This document shows positions 44,830 to 57,781 of a stretch of DNA of 64,000 nucleotides, piece after piece; position 1 is the first letter of the stretch; each line of letters begins with the position of its first letter. Position numbers and translations under genes: made by a program. Where the stretch lies: positions 1,798,001 to 1,862,000 of the forward strand of contig JAHLMK010000001.1 in the NCBI GenBank assembly GCA_019915135.1, given 5' to 3'. The notes under the pieces are model-generated. The model was not told the origin of the DNA, searched no databases, and was given only the letters and a program-made list of their open reading frames with translations. Source of the DNA: Strobilurus pachycystidiatus (Eukaryota; Basidiomycota; Agaricomycetes; Agaricales; Physalacriaceae).

Positions 44830-47592
44830 ATGCTGAGGACGAGGCAAAAATGCTACGTCCTTTCTAAACTTCCCAAGGCCCCCAAAGGCGGGCTACGTCT
44901 AGCCGTAGGTGCCATTGCGACGATTACAAACCACCACGTTCACAGCGTCCCAGTTCCGCAATAGCAAACCTGGCAGCCAAAACTTCGAAGGTAGTCGGCC
45001 GGCGCCTTCGAAATCTAGCGGACTTGACCCACAACATCCCGCCGCGAGACTCAAGGCCAAGGACCTACCCTACCACCGAACCCAGCACTTTGACTGGTTT
45101 GCCTTACCTGTACAAGTTTTAGAGGCGCCCTGGAGCACGAGGGGAACATCATTCGGGCGTCCTTTCGAACGATGGACGGACAGACTCCAGCGCGGCAAAC
45201 AAGACGGTACACTGCCTCCTTCGATACCTCCTGGAACGAACTCAAAAAAACTCCCCCTTCCGCTCGCTTTCATGGTCGGGAAGAAAGGATTTCACAAGGA
45301 CAAGTACATCAGGAAGATAATGACCCGCAAAGTCAATAACGCGTTTGCATTGATCGCGCAGCGAGGAGCCGAAGTCGGAGAAGATAAAGAGCTCATTCTG
45401 CACGACGAGGTTGACGCGACGCTGATCAGGACGCTATTGTATCCCGGTGCTGGTCTTCTCCCACTGCTCAAGTACATATTGCTCATACCTCGTTTAGGCT
45501 GGCTGTATGTCTGCATGCCGCAAATATCAGCGCTCGGTCTATCCATACCCGACACAGTGCAGGATCTTCGACAGTCCTTTGCCATTCTAGCGCAGCGTAT
45601 CATGAAAATGGAAATGTTCTGGGCACTCAAAGCGGGCCGAACCCTTGTTCCTCCATCAGCTGAAGCTGTGGATCCAGCCACTTGTAGATTCCACACACCC
45701 AAAGATTCGCCGCCCACTCTTGCTGAACAGCGGCGCATCGAGAAGCAACAGAGGAAGACGGGTAGATTGGAATTATGGACCAAATTGCCTTCTGGTCGTG
45801 CGTTTGCGGTTGAGACTTCGAAAGAAGATGCCTTTTTCTTCCCAACTGGCCCTCCCGAGATATCGTCATCAGTATGTCTCACAAGCATACACTGTAGGCA
45901 ACACTCCTGACGCGATGTTGATCAGGAACTCCCTCAAACATCGGGCCAAGTGCAGCCTTTGATGGTCAGCACGGCACAGGAATCTGACACTCAAGATGTC
46001 TACAATTCCGACAAGATTGACGCGTCGAGACCAACCTCTATCGAGACACCCAAGGGATCTATTGACGCGCCGTTCTTAGCAGATAATACGTCGTCAATTC
46101 CTTCGCCCTCACTTCCCTTCGTATGTCTTCTTCTCTCGAATTGGAAGGGTCGCAATTAATCATGCTTCAGGTACAACAACCGAACGAACTAAAGTCTCAA
46201 ATACCAAGAACATCGAGGCTTCTGGATATAACAGATAGAGCTTCCGATAGTGCACTTCTGAAGGAACGTCCGGTGGACTCGGAGCCGGATCCCTCAAACT
46301 TATTAGACAAAATTCTTGCGACGCTAAATCAAGAGGTAGTGGCTCAGATTGTTTGTGTCAATGCGACTCACGATGACTTTTCAGAGAGACGACAACTCGA
46401 TGCTGAAGAACGACTTGGTATGCACGTCGCGTGAATTCTTCGAACCACTGATTTCATATCTGGAAAGGTGCACGACCGGTCCTTCGATGACAAAATCGGA
46501 TACCTGCCTGAGAATGACGAATTGGTCTGTATCCCAGTCTCTATTAGACGCAAAGCTCTAATCACTTCCCGCACGTAGGTTAGCACCGGAGAGGACTTCA
46601 GCGTCGATTTCCTTCTAGGCAACCAGGAATCGCCCCGAGGCATGTCGTCCTTGGAACGCTCTCAAAACCGTTTGAGACGTATCATCACCGACTCGTCGAC
46701 CCGCATCATCCCACCGCGTCACGCGACGAAGAGAGTGTATTCTAGCAGGGATTCTCTGATAAAGCCTGCGCCGAAAGTACAGTCATCGGAGCGCCTCCCA
46801 TACCACGGAGCTGATGAATCGTCGCCCACCACCACCTCACTACGTCACGCAGCGGGGCAAGTGCATCCTGACAGAGATTATCATGAGAAACTTGTGGCAA
46901 AGATACAGTCATCGGAGCGTAACCCATACCACCAAGCTCAGTCCTCACGCATCACTCCATCGCGTCACTCGGCGAGGGAAGGTGAAGTGACGGCGAGGGA
47001 AGGTGACGCGAGGGAAGTGACAGCGCTTCTCGACGAGGTTTCCAGGGAGAACGACGCGCCAGAGATGCAATCATCGGAAGGTCTCCCATCCCCTGAAACT
47101 CTGGATTTGCAGGACATCATTTCTTTGGATGATGCGACGGGAATAGCGGCAGGTCCTTCTGACGAGGGTTCTGTGGAGGAAGGAGGACTCGGCGCTCAAG
47201 CTTCCGACGAATGTCCTCCAGAACCTCAGATTGATGACACCTACTCGTCGGATATCCCAACGCAATATCTAGTGAGGCAGCGTCGTCCGCCACGCTGGAG
47301 GAAAGGCGATCCCGACACGGTTCTCCTGAATGAGAACTCCGAGCCAGAGCTAGAGAGCGAGACAGACTCCGACTCGCCGCGCATCATCCTATTCCGTGAC
47401 CCGACAGAGACAGTGCATTCAGTGGCGCATCTGAAGGAGCTTGAAGAGCAGGCGAAAGTCGTGGAGCGCCCCGCACGGCGGGCGAAATCGGCATTGGAAC
47501 GCACTCGGACACGCCTTGCGCGCTTTGGCGGAAGCCCCTCCTTCGCACATAGGCATCGTGTCAAGCCTTCGTCTGATGAAGACCAAAGTTAG
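44830..47592 (+). CDS. Uncharacterised large protein with mitochondrial-type N-terminus
   Basis: Not recognised. Exons 44830-44908, 44946-45871, 45926-46120, 46171-46425, 46468-46524 and 46579-47592 join in frame to 841 residues. The first exon encodes MLRTRQKCYVLSKLPKAPKG, rich in Lys/Arg and free of acids, like a mitochondrial presequence. The globular part, about residues 45-335, has HRTQHFDWFALPVQVLEAPW, KKGFHKDKYIRKIMTRKVNNA and a hydrophobic stretch LLPLLKYILLIPRLGWLYV. The C-terminal 400 residues are Ser/Glu/Arg-rich with imperfect repeats of QSSER(L/N)PYH. The presequence and globular part hint at a mitochondrial RNA or ribosome factor, but that is only inference. It converges on the NTF2-domain gene. 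Confidence 0.7.
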
Positions 47593-47940
47593 GCCAAACC
47601 TTGCACAGGATCGATCTTGTTCTGTCGATGCAAAGGTTGAAGCGGAATCGAGGGCACGCAGGAACAGCGTCGGGACGGGCATGATTCATGACGACCGCAA
47701 GTGGCAAGACGGATGGGTCTAGAGAGGCCCAGTGCGGCAAAGACATCTATCGAGTGATGCGGTCAGCCATAGACTGGTTACAGTAGTCTGAGTAGAACAC
47801 CTGGCATTAGAATACAGTATAGAGTGTGGTGGATCTGTTCTGAAGCCCTCCTCACGTACATACAAAAAGCGATGGTTTGCTAACCCTATCAGTGAGATAT
47901 GTAAACAGTCAAAAACGGGAACATCTAGCACAGCGAAGCG
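47593..47940. other. Convergent spacer
   Basis: These 348 bases lie between the stops of the preceding gene and the NTF2-domain gene and should hold their 3' untranslated regions. No other feature is seen. Confidence 0.4.
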
Positions 47941-50033
47941 TCAATCTGGTTCTGTCCATGGGATAGTGACCAGTCGGGCAGGCAGCCAAGGTGTATCTCG
48001 CAAAACTATCTGATGCGAAAGGGCGAGCAAAGGCCACGCGCTTTCCGACTCACTGGAAGATTGTCAGACTAATGGTTTGAGAATTGACACCACGAAGCTT
48101 ACGGATCCGTCTGAGCCGAGAGGAGGAACGTCTGATCCACACCCACACGTCTGCCCACGGAGCTGGTGACTTGACTGTGCATTATGAGCAAGACCTGCGC
48201 GGACCCTAATGGCAGAACGTCGTAATCGACTTGGAAGGAGCCATTGTTGTGCGGGAAGAAGCGATGCTCTCCGAAAGACTGGAGGGCCTGAGAGATGTTG
48301 TCGGCGCCAAAGGTGAGTAGTGAGTCTTTATGTTAGGATGAGGTCGTGAACTACAAAGGGAAGAACGGAACGGAACGTACCAGAAGCACAGCCGGAGAAG
48401 GAGCGAGCCTCTGATACTATCAACGACTTGTCGCGGATGACGGAGCACGAAAGTATAGCTTTGTCTGTGTACGCGTCTACTAGCCGAGCACGGTCTTTGT
48501 CGAAATGTGTTACAAAGCTGAGAAAGCATTTGAATGTGGAATATACGGCACTGGCAAAATGCACAAACCAACGCAGGTAATCAAGTGCCATCTCTTTTAG
48601 TCTTGTGCCCTCGTCTGGATCCAAATGAACAGAGGGTTTGGCAGATGTAGTAGTCTCTATCCGGTGATCTTGTTGTTTCTCATCGTCTTCAATGTCGATG
48701 ACTTGCATCGACTCGTCATGGGGCTGCGGTTCAAAAAATTGTAGGTTGGTGAGAGGAGGGGTCAAAAAATGTGGATAATCGATCCGTTCGGGATAATAGT
48801 CGCTCTGATCAAGAGGAACTGGCTCAGGACTTGACTCCAGTAAAGGGTTAGGCATGACGATGACCTCTTCAAAGTAGAAGTTGTGCTGATTCGGTACGGG
48901 CTGTTTCTTCTTGTAAGCTCGCTTCTTCTTCGGAAGGGAGGTATCAGGGAGCGGGGAGGGTTCGTGTGCAGAATCTGAGACGGGTGCGGGCGGTTCGGGA
49001 GTGACGGCAGGAACGGATGACATTGAAGAGTTGGCTGAGTTGGAAGTCATGGAGAAGGCGGGTGAATCAGACGAGGAGAATGACTGGTCAGGTTCCAGCG
49101 TGTCTGACCATACAGGCGTTGGAGATGTCCAGTCGATGACCATCCCATCGTCCCTGAGACGCGTTAGCATGTGCATGGGCTATTCACAGCGAGTTGTACC
49201 AACCGAAAGAAACACCGAGCAACACGAAAGCCGTGCGCCTTCAAGATCTTTGACTCCCGCTTGAACCATTTCTGCCTGTTGACGCCCCAGTTCTGTCCTG
49301 GTAACTTTTGGCAGTCCCGCGGCAAGGGATGGAACCATTTCGTCCCGGAGGTCACCAGCGAACGCGAGGGGCCATCGTCGCAAAGAGAAAGATCGTCGGC
49401 CTCGGCCTTGGGAATGATAGGAGCAGGCTCGTGGCTGAGTTTGCGCCGCTTGGGATTCGGCGGGGTGCTGGGGCGAAATTCGGGGGTGGCGGGTCGTGAT
49501 GAGGGGGCAAAAGTGGTTGCAAGCTCCCGCGCGTCGGAGGCGCTGGCAGGGGGTATATGGGGTGCGTCGAGGGGAGGCGCCTTGGGTGCAAGTGCAATGG
49601 GGGCGCGACTGGGTATGGCGAATCTGAGGGGTTTCGGAGGTAGCGGATGTAAGGAGGGCGGGCGATGGGGAGAGATGGGTCTGGGTGCTGCATGCGTATT
49701 GGGGGGTGGCCGAGATCGATCTTGCAGCGGAGCGCTTCCTCTGCCTCTGCCTCTGCCCCTGCCCCTTCCGCGACCGCGACCCCGACCAGGCAGCACATTG
49801 TGACTCTTGGCCGACGCTATCGTCGGCGGCGCCACCTGCTTCCGCTTGTCAATCGCCTCGTTCGGCTGCGAGTCCTCCGCGTGCCCAGTCGTCGTCGCGC
49901 CAAGTTGTTTTCTGCCGGGATAGGGTGCTGGCCGGTTCTGGTATCGGCCTCTCTGGGTTCCGAATCCGCGAGCATTGTTATAGTGTCCATGTGCAACGTA
50001 AGGATCCTGTCGTCGGTTTTCATAGCTTTGCAT
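47941..50033 (-). CDS. NTF2-domain protein with Gly/Arg repeat (Mex67/NXF-like domain)
   Basis: Minus-strand exons 49216-50033, 48569-49153, 48381-48517, 48103-48325 and 47941-48052 give 624 residues. The N-terminal 270 residues are Arg/Gly/Pro-rich, with an eight-fold alternating Gly-Arg run near residue 90, an RNA-binding RGG-like feature. Then come WFHPLPRDCQKLPGQNWGVN and DDGMVIDWTSPTPVWSD, and a basic KKKRAYKKK patch. The C-terminal NTF2-like domain reads ALDYLRCF, FDKDRARLVDAYTDKAILS, QALQSFGEHRFFPHNNGSF, YDVLPLGSAQVLLIMHSQV and WPLLALSHQIVLRD, the arrangement of the Mex67/NXF NTF2 domain that binds Mtr2/p15. There are no leucine-rich repeats and no UBA domain, so it is not an ordinary Mex67. 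A role in mRNA export is inference. Confidence 0.75.
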
Positions 50034-50294
50034 GGTTCATTATCCAAAGAATGAACGTTTCACCGTAAAGTAGAGTAACAAACTGTAATTGCCTTTCCTG
50101 GCGTACTCCTCCCGACGATTTCCCACGCTAGCTTCGAAAATGAACCAAATAAATAATGCCTGGTTCAAGCACAAGGTGCCAATACATACAATGTACTAAG
50201 ATAGAGATGCCGCTTCGTAAAATACAAGCCAGTCATATGCAAGATGCTGCTCCATAAAATACAACCCAGTCACATGCATAAAATCTCGCCACAC

Positions 50295-53200
50295 TTATTG
50301 CCGGAAACCCATCCTCCTTGCATAATTCGCCTGCTCCTCCTGCGTCAAGCGATCGGCTCCAGCCCAGTTTGCCGAGCTGGTACGAGCCCGGAAGCGACTC
50401 GATCTCGTCCGGAACACCTCCTCCATCCTCAAGGGCTGAATAGGACCAAACACCTCGTCAGGATCGATGCCAGCCTGCGATGCGAGTGCCTGATGCAAAT
50501 ACGGCGATTGAGCCCAATCCGGAGCCTGGTATTTCTCCCGATCCTCGTCCTCCGAGTCAGAGTACTCGCTGTTGATGTCAGGCAGCTCTATGCTCTCGCT
50601 CGGAACGACGTTCGCCGCTGCATCGATCTGAGCTTGAATACGGACAGCCATCTGTGTGTGCAACAGCTGGGAAGGCTGCGAAATATCGTCGTCCTGTGGT
50701 GGGGGACGAGTCTTTGCTGGAGGCTGAATCTTCGACTTGGAGGCGGGTGTCGGCTTAGGTTTCGGCTCAGGCTCCTGTGAGGGCCCAGCCACGGGTTTCG
50801 AGGAGGGTTTGAATGTCGATTTACTCGAACCGGCGATATTGCTCTTGGAGGTGGCTTTCTTGAGTTCGGATTTCGACTCGGAATGATTGAGGATCTTGCG
50901 TTTCTTTGTGTTGTTTTCTTCATCCTGTGACGGCTGCTGCAATTGAAACCATTAGTCAAGACGTCTTGAAGTGGAGTAACGACAAACCTTCTTGACGGGT
51001 GTGGGTTTCACGAGGGGCCTCTTGTCGGTGTGCTCTTCCCGTTCCTTCTTCCTCCTCTCGTTCTCCTCTTTGATCTTCTTCTCCTCCGAAAGCGCTCGAG
51101 CCTTGTCTTCTTCCGCCTTCTTCTGAATGGCCTGTTGCCTCCTCGCTTCCATGTTCTTCAACACCGCAGCCTTCTTGTCTTTCTCATCTTGTTCCTGATG
51201 AACCGCATGAGATCACAACGTCAGTTCAACGGAAGCACGTACCTTCTTTGCCGCTGCAGCAGCGAGTTGAAGACTCTTGACCTCGGGCTTGGATTTCTTC
51301 CCGAGAAAGCTGTTGTAAACCCCACGAATGAGCCCCATTGGAGAGTTGGTCGATTCAGACAGCGACGTCTGGCTTTGATTGTGGGAAGGCTATGAACCAT
51401 ATATGAGTGCAGGCTTCGACAGGGTTTGCGGGATTGACTCACATTGACCAAATTAACGGTCATCCTGCTGGGATCTATACTGATGTCGTTGTCGGCCAGG
51501 TACTCGTCGTCGTCTTCGGCAGCGTCAACAATCATGACCTGCGTGTCCGACCTTTTTTCCATCTCTGACGGTGTCGTAGTGCTGCCCGAAGCAATGGGCT
51601 GGTGATCAGTAACGCCATCGCCGACCTTCTCCAACTTCTGGCTCGAGGTTGGCATACTGCTCCAAGTCATGCTATCTTCCACGCCACCGCCGAACGTCCA
51701 TGCCACACCCTCCTCCGCCAGTTTCTCATCCATGGGCCAACTATCATCTTCGTCCAAGATTTGGAGGGGCTTCTTCCCTTCATAGACAGACTGCTGTGAT
51801 TGACTCTCCCTGTCACTGTCATAGTTGGTATCCTGGGTGGATGGAAGCCAGGCCGGGCCTTGACTATCAAAGACAGAGTCGGAGGCCACACTGTCGACAG
51901 TAGAGGTTTTCGACAGAGGTTGATGGCGAGGTCCTGTCGGTGAAGGAAGCCGTGCACCCAAGCCCAAGGACATTGGAGCGGGCATGGAGAAAGGCGACAT
52001 TCCTAAGGGCTTCGGGCCAATATGAACAGTATTTGGTGCAGCCTTCGGAGAGGGAGGTCGGAAGACAGGCTGTGGCTTATGGAAAACAGGCACATCAGAA
52101 GGAGGAAGTGATACAGCGGGCGAGTTGTGTTCGCTGCTGGGGGGTGGTTTGTGGAAGACAGACTCCGCTTTCTTTGGCACGCCCGGGTGTTCACGATCTG
52201 GGCGCAATTCTGATAAGCTGAATCGAGGCTCGGGAGCATCGACAGGATGGGCAGGTGGCGGAGCGACGGGAGGACTAGCGGGAGTATCTTCCACTGTCGG
52301 AGAATCTGCGACCTCGGTTTGCACGGTCAATGCGATGGACATCGTCTCGTTCCTCTCCACAACACGCGCTTCAGCAGCAGCACGCGCCTCGGCGAGGGCG
52401 ATGGCAGCTGCACCGCCCAAAGACTTGCCCATGCCTGTCCTGGTCTTGAAGCCTTCCAGCGTTTTGCGCAGCTGGCCAAGATCGCCTTCCGGTGGTGGAG
52501 TGTCCTCCGGCTCCATGCTGAACCTTTTGGTCTCAACCAGTTGGTCCTGAACCGTTTCTTTGCGAATCTGGAGCGGAGCAACATCGCTCTCGACCTTCTT
52601 CGGCGCCTTGGACAGTTTAGACTCCTCATCGAGGGTTAACGCACCGCCCAGAGCAAAGGTGCTGCTTTTACGCTTCAGGCCATTGTTCGACACGAGAGGA
52701 TGAGCCGATGACGGTCCGGCAACACTCTGCTTCTTGGACCCGATATCGAGTGCCTTGACCTCTCTAGCCTTCATGAGCCATGAGGTTCGCTTCCCACCCA
52801 AGGCAGCACCAGGAGTCTTCTGTAGATGTTGCGGCGCCGGTAGAGTAGGGAACTGCGATACTGATGGACGCGACGAGATTAGTGGAATAGACTCGGTCGT
52901 ATCCATAGCATCAGCATCTGGTGACGGCGAGCGCTGGGAGGCAGGGGCTAAAGGACCTGTGATGTCCATAGAGTCGTCGGCCTTGAGAGGCACCACTAAA
53001 TCAGCTTCTGCTCCAAAGTCAATTGGAGAGACGTCCATGGGCAGGGCAGGGCCTTCAGAATTGACAAGTTCGAGCGGAGGCGGTGAGGCGGGAGAATCCA
53101 AAGAAATGGAATGGAAGGTCTCTGCGGAGCTGAGTGACACCGCAGTGTCATCGCTCTGAGAAGGAGCGCTGGACACAGCGTTCGGCGGCGTGATAGACGT

Positions 53201-53886
53201 TGCGGCGCGCTCCAAAGGCTCTTCGTCCTCGGCTATGACGGAGAGGTCGCTCAGGTCGGCGGGTACTGGGAGTGGGTCTTCCTGTACGGGTAGTGGTGCC
53301 TCTGCTAGCGGCTCAGGCAAGGAAGAAGGAGAGACGTGGGGTTCCGCTATGGGTGGTGGTGGGGTCTCAGCTCTAGAGGGCGTAGGGACAGGAATGGCTG
53401 GATTAGACGAGACTGGCGAGGGAGCGGGTGGGGGTACGTCGAGTTTCTCCTCCGCCTTCCAAGGTGCGATGGGTGGGAATAGGTTGAGCGGCTTGACGTT
53501 TTCCTTATCCTGAGCAAGGGTGGTAGTCTGAGGGGAGTCAACGGGCTATTTCTCGCGTTATGCAGTGCCAGCCCACCTCGAACGATATTGCAACAATGTT
53601 TTTGAGTTTGGATGCTGTCTTGGGCAGCTTTGGGGCAATCCTGTTGCGGCTTGGGGTCTTGACGAGATCAATGAGGCCATTACTAAAGGCGAGATCAGTC
53701 ATGCAGCAGCTGGCAGCGCACTCAGACGCACTCTTGCTTGGCACCGGCGAGAATATTGCTGAGGTAGTCGTCGAGAAAAAGGAATCCGTCCTTCTGGATT
53801 TGGTCTGCAAAGTGCTGTCGTCCTGGGTCGCTGGCCATCTTGAGCCGAATGCCGTTGCTCCATTCCAGAAGCCCGGATTCCGCCAT
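50295..53886 (-). CDS. Inner centromere protein (INCENP/Sli15), Aurora B scaffold
   Basis: Chromosomal passenger complex scaffold that binds Survivin/Borealin by its N-terminus and activates Aurora B kinase by its C-terminal IN-box. Minus-strand exons 53732-53886, 53577-53682, 51443-53545, 51243-51389, 50988-51194 and 50295-50936 encode 1119 residues. The N-terminus MAESGLLEWSNGIR leads to FADQIQKDGFLFLDDYLSNI, matching the INCENP N-helix. The middle 700 residues are Pro/Ser-rich and disordered. A long charged helix of Glu/Lys/Arg (KNMEARRQQAIQKKAEEDKA) resembles the single alpha helix. The IN-box has IELPDINSEYSDSEDED, then PDWAQSPYLHQALASQAGID and PDEVFGPI. There is no TSS motif just after, but a Ser/Thr-rich TRSSRFRARTSS segment. 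Confidence 0.87.
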
Positions 53887-54137
53887 GGTGGTAACGCAGA
53901 GAGAGGGCAAGGCCAAATCAAGCCGATGGCAAACAAACAACTCTCAATGACGTAAAAAGTCGCGTCAGTCACGTGGTCGCTCTGGTGCCTGGACCGACTA
54001 TTACTTATAATAGTATATACTATAGACTCGAGTCTCTAGAGTAGCCTTAGGAGAAGCTATACTCATTGCAGATATCGAGTTTGATTTTATACTTCTATAC
54101 ATAAAGCAGAGCAATACACAACAGCGACGTGATTAGG

Positions 54138-55791
54138 TTAGTTGTAAAGGATACGCAGCGAGAGGCTGAATGGAAGAGTAGTGGCGGTGACCGTCACCTC
54201 TCCCTGGTGCGAGACCAGTTCCGATACCTTCTTTGCCAGGTTCGGACGCGTCGCCTCCTCTAATTGTGGCGGCGCCTGGAAGTAGATCTGTGAGGTTGGC
54301 GTAGACAACGACGGCTTTTTTATTTGACTGATCAAGTCCATCAGTACCGACCGAACCAAGCGAAGAGAAGATAAAACACACATGTCTTGCTTTTCTGTCA
54401 ACATCTCGATCAATTCCTCGACCGTACATTCCTTGCTCAAGGTTATATCTAACGCCTCACCACCACACACCGGGCAGTCGCTCCTCCTTTCGTGTTCGAA
54501 GGTGTAAGAGTAGATCCCTTCGGTACCGATGAGCATAAAGTAGTTGTTCAGATATGCCGCAGATGTGGTAGCGATCTTGAAAGCTTCGTTACAGCACGCG
54601 GCTAATGACCTGGTGAGCTACTCAGAGGCCATACTTTATGGAGCCATACCTGCGATGATAGCGTTCGTTGAAGCAATGGCAGGAATTATGTTCTTGACAA
54701 CTCCTTGAGTCAGCGACCATGTCACTCCTTCTATCTTGAATTCCTTGGCGCGTGCTAGGGCTACACTGTACAGCCAGTTGATGTGCTCCGGATCGTCGGT
54801 ATCCATCTTCTTGTCTATGCGAAAGTTGAATACTAATTCAGCTTCGTGGTAGAGGAGACGTACCACCATGCACACGAGACCATTCTAGAACAGACGCCCA
54901 CTCTATGCAGTGCTCAGGGAGACGAGGAGTATTCGCGATGGTGCAGATGGGAAAAGCAGTAGGCTTATTGAGCATGTCGAGTGAGCATTCATAGCAGGAT
55001 GTGACAGTCGGGAGAATGACGCGAGCTTGGCCCTTGAAACCTGTGCAATGCAAAATTAGTACACTTCAAAGGCGACTTGACGGACGCTGATGACCTTCGG
55101 TGCCTCCATCGATCATAGGCTTCATGCTCTCGGGATTCTCTGGATCTACGAGGTTCACAAGAGTTGCGTTCATCCAACGGCGCGCCTCGACAGAATCAAG
55201 ACCGCAGATGACCAGACTGAATTGCATGTAGTAATCATCGTCCTTGTCCTGGATTTTCCCATAAAAACTTGGGTACGAAAGATGATGAGAATGTAGTTTG
55301 AGAATGCTCAATGCACATACGGAGTCACTTTGACACCGGGCACACGCTTCATGATGAATTCAGCCGCCACAGTCGCCTTTGGTTCGCCTACATCCTTTGG
55401 CCTAGAAGATTGTCACTTGAATGCAGAGAGCAAGCAGTTCCGAAAAACAAACCTGAACAAAAACTGTCGGTTTAGATTGCTGATGTCTATCGTGTCCATG
55501 TCGATGACATGAATGTCCTTGAATCCTGTCAGAGCAAGGTTCGCCAGGATCTCGCAGCCAAGACCACCGGCGCCAATGACCAGGATCTTTGCTTCATTAC
55601 GGAGGAAGCCTTTGACCTATACGCGCCGGTCAGCACGCCGATCCAGCGTAGCCACATAAAGTATCGCTGACCGCGTCGCCTGGCGTGAATGCAGGGTCTG
55701 TGCGGGGACCGGGGGCGTCCAGGACTTGATCAAGGTGGTCGTATCGACCAGGCCAGTCAACAATGGCGTTCGGGTCAGATGGTATGGCCAT
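54138..55791 (-). CDS. UBA3: NEDD8-activating enzyme E1 catalytic subunit (UBA3)
   Basis: With Ula1/APP-BP1 it adenylates NEDD8/Rub1 and passes it through a catalytic cysteine to Ubc12 for cullin modification. Exons 55672-55791, 55453-55616, 55321-55401, 55095-55267, 54864-55040, 54650-54814 and 54138-54601 give 447 residues. Motifs: the nucleotide-binding [57 protein letters not shown], zinc-binding CYEC paired with CPVC, and the catalytic Cys212 in [28 protein letters not shown], at a splice junction, is the conserved E1 block. The C-terminal ubiquitin-fold domain binds Ubc12. Confidence 0.94.
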
Positions 55792-56080
55792 TGCACAAGA
55801 GGCAGTTAACGGTATGTGGCAGAGATGAATCAAGCCTCGTTTACTCGTTTACTCATCAGCATGACTTTCGTCACAATGTGACGACATCGGCAACTTCTGT
55901 GAGCTCTTCTGTGGGTTTTCAGGAAGTAAATTGATGAGTTCAGCCTTGTAATCAAAGCCTTTGCTCGCCTAGTTGAACACCACAGATACGCCAGCCTTTC
56001 TAGTCACCCGATGTACAAGGGAATGAGTTGAGGCAGTAAGTCCACTAAGTACAACAATCTACAACATATACCGCTAGCTC
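55792..56080. other. Region between UBA3 start and MDM10 stop
   Basis: Both neighbours lie on the minus strand; this 289-base stretch would hold the UBA3 promoter and the MDM10 3' end. No other feature is supported. Confidence 0.4.
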
Positions 56081-57467
56081 CTACTCCGAATCAAAATACG
56101 ACAGCTCTAGTCCGACGGCTTTGATTGGTCTTGACCGGTTCGAAAAGTCCGATACAACACCAAGACTAACCAAAGTGTTACGGAGTCGGCCTTCCCACAT
56201 CAAGGACACGTCGTTATTTGTCGACGCACGCGCTTTGACGACACCTAGTACAGGACCAAGTTCTGCGTTATGGCCTTCCGGGTGTATCAGTGGGGGCGGT
56301 ACATCAGAGTCTTCTTCGTCAGACTCCTGCGGTCGTCGACGCAGCCACCATTCCGCGCCCATGGTCCACTCGCTTTCATAGCTATACACGTTGAAGTCAA
56401 AGCGAGAAGATAGAGCGAGGTCGCGGGACGTGCGTGCAGAATACGCGCCGGACAAATGCCCCAGCATTGGGTTGAAAAGAGCGGTGATGGTTGTTGGTGG
56501 GGACGGTAGAGGCCCGGTTTTGGCAGAAAGAGGGGAAGCCGTACTGGAGGGTATTTGGAACGAGGGGGGTGTAGCATCAGGTAATGTTGAGAAACGGAAT
56601 CCAGTAGACACTCCGGCGCTTTTCTCTTTGGCACTGAAGTAGAGTTCTGCGCCTGCAGATATCCGGCCGCGTAGCCCGCCCTCAATCGCATCCTCCTCGT
56701 CTATCCGTTTGACGACTTTGTCGGTATCATATTCGACTGGCGAAAGTCCAAGGCGGCCAAAGTTGTGCATAACCTTGACGCCGAGCATGCCGTCCTCAGC
56801 GCTGTAAGTGTATTCTGAACACCATTTGCCGACGTCGTGTTGCAAGGAGAACATAACGTTGCTGGCGTCAGTCCGCTTGCTGGCTAATGGGGGATCGGAT
56901 ATCGCAGCGACAACAGCCTGTATGGTGGGCGACAGCCGTGTAGAATAGAGGGCGTCTAGTCGGCCAGTGGGAAGGTAGAAGCGGCCATACATGAGATAGT
57001 CTAACTCAACAAGGTCAGCGACACCCCAGAGTGCGGCACATAATATGCATACCCCGTGTGTCTACGCGCTGGCCAGCAAGCCATTCCTCCTCCTTTCCCT
57101 CTGGCCGTCTGGGCTGATCATAGACGCGGAAGCGCTCAATCATGTCTTTGAACCGGGTAGTGCCAGAAGACTTTATATCGAGGTCGCAGGAGGAGAATAT
57201 GTATCCGACCGAGCCGTTGAGCGACGGCATGGCGTTCATCGAGTACGTCGTTTTGAAGAGCGCATTGGGCGATTTAGAGATGGACAAATGCAGACCCTGT
57301 GGCACGGTAAAGTCGAGGATGGCTGGGGGAGGTTAGCACGATGACCGGGGAAGGAACTGGGAGGGCACACCATCAGAGGAACGAGTCAGGTTTGTGAAAA
57401 GATTGTCTTCGTTCCATCCTGTAGCCTTGTAGTAGCTTCGGAGAACGTACGAGGCAAACGGGTGCAT
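56081..57467 (-). CDS. MDM10: Mitochondrial distribution and morphology protein 10 (ERMES subunit)
   Basis: Outer-membrane beta barrel of the ERMES ER-mitochondria tether, also part of the SAM complex. Exons 57371-57467, 57053-57322 and 56081-57000 give 428 residues. Family features: the N-terminal FASYVLRSYYKATGWNEDNL, VPQGLHLSISKSPNALFKT, YSMNAMPSLNGSVGYIFSS, YLMYGRFYLPTGRLDALYST, HDVGKWCSEYTYSAEDGMLG, HFSGAYS-equivalent LGHLSGAYSARTSRDLALSS and the C-terminal barrel end VGLELSYFDSE. Alternating hydrophobic strands are visible throughout. The Pro/Ser-rich insertion near residue 275 is the usual variable loop. Confidence 0.93.
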
Positions 57468-57781
57468 GAAGACATGGACGTCGGGGGACAGTCTACTTGA
57501 AACTCCGCAATCCTTATTTGCTAAGGCGTACCGGTCATGACTTCAGAAACTCAGAGTCAAAGGTCGTGAACAGTTTTTGTCAAGTGAAGTCAATCTTTAG
57601 GTGCCTTGTATAGGCTTGTGACTAGCTCTTGGAGATACTGAACAGTTGACACCATATCGGAGTCGATAGACTCAATTGCTTCGCCTATCGTGACGTCAGC
57701 GGAGTCGTCCTTGCCACAAACCACGAATCATGACTCTTGCTTGCCTTGAAACTCCCATCTACAGCGCCCTTGCCTCCAAAA
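57468..57781. promoter_or_regulatory. Divergent promoter between MDM10 and the DUF726 gene
   Basis: This 314-base stretch separates the two start codons. Short repeated gactca-type words occur but no clear core element. Nothing coding is supported upstream of the ATG at 57782, although a non-ATG frame continues leftward. Confidence 0.4.

Noticed and set aside
49171..49803. Plus-strand 210-codon frame rich in Gly and Arg
   Set aside because: It lies opposite the Pro/Arg/Gly-rich exon of the NTF2-domain gene; the composition is a mirror of the repeat, with no domain of its own.
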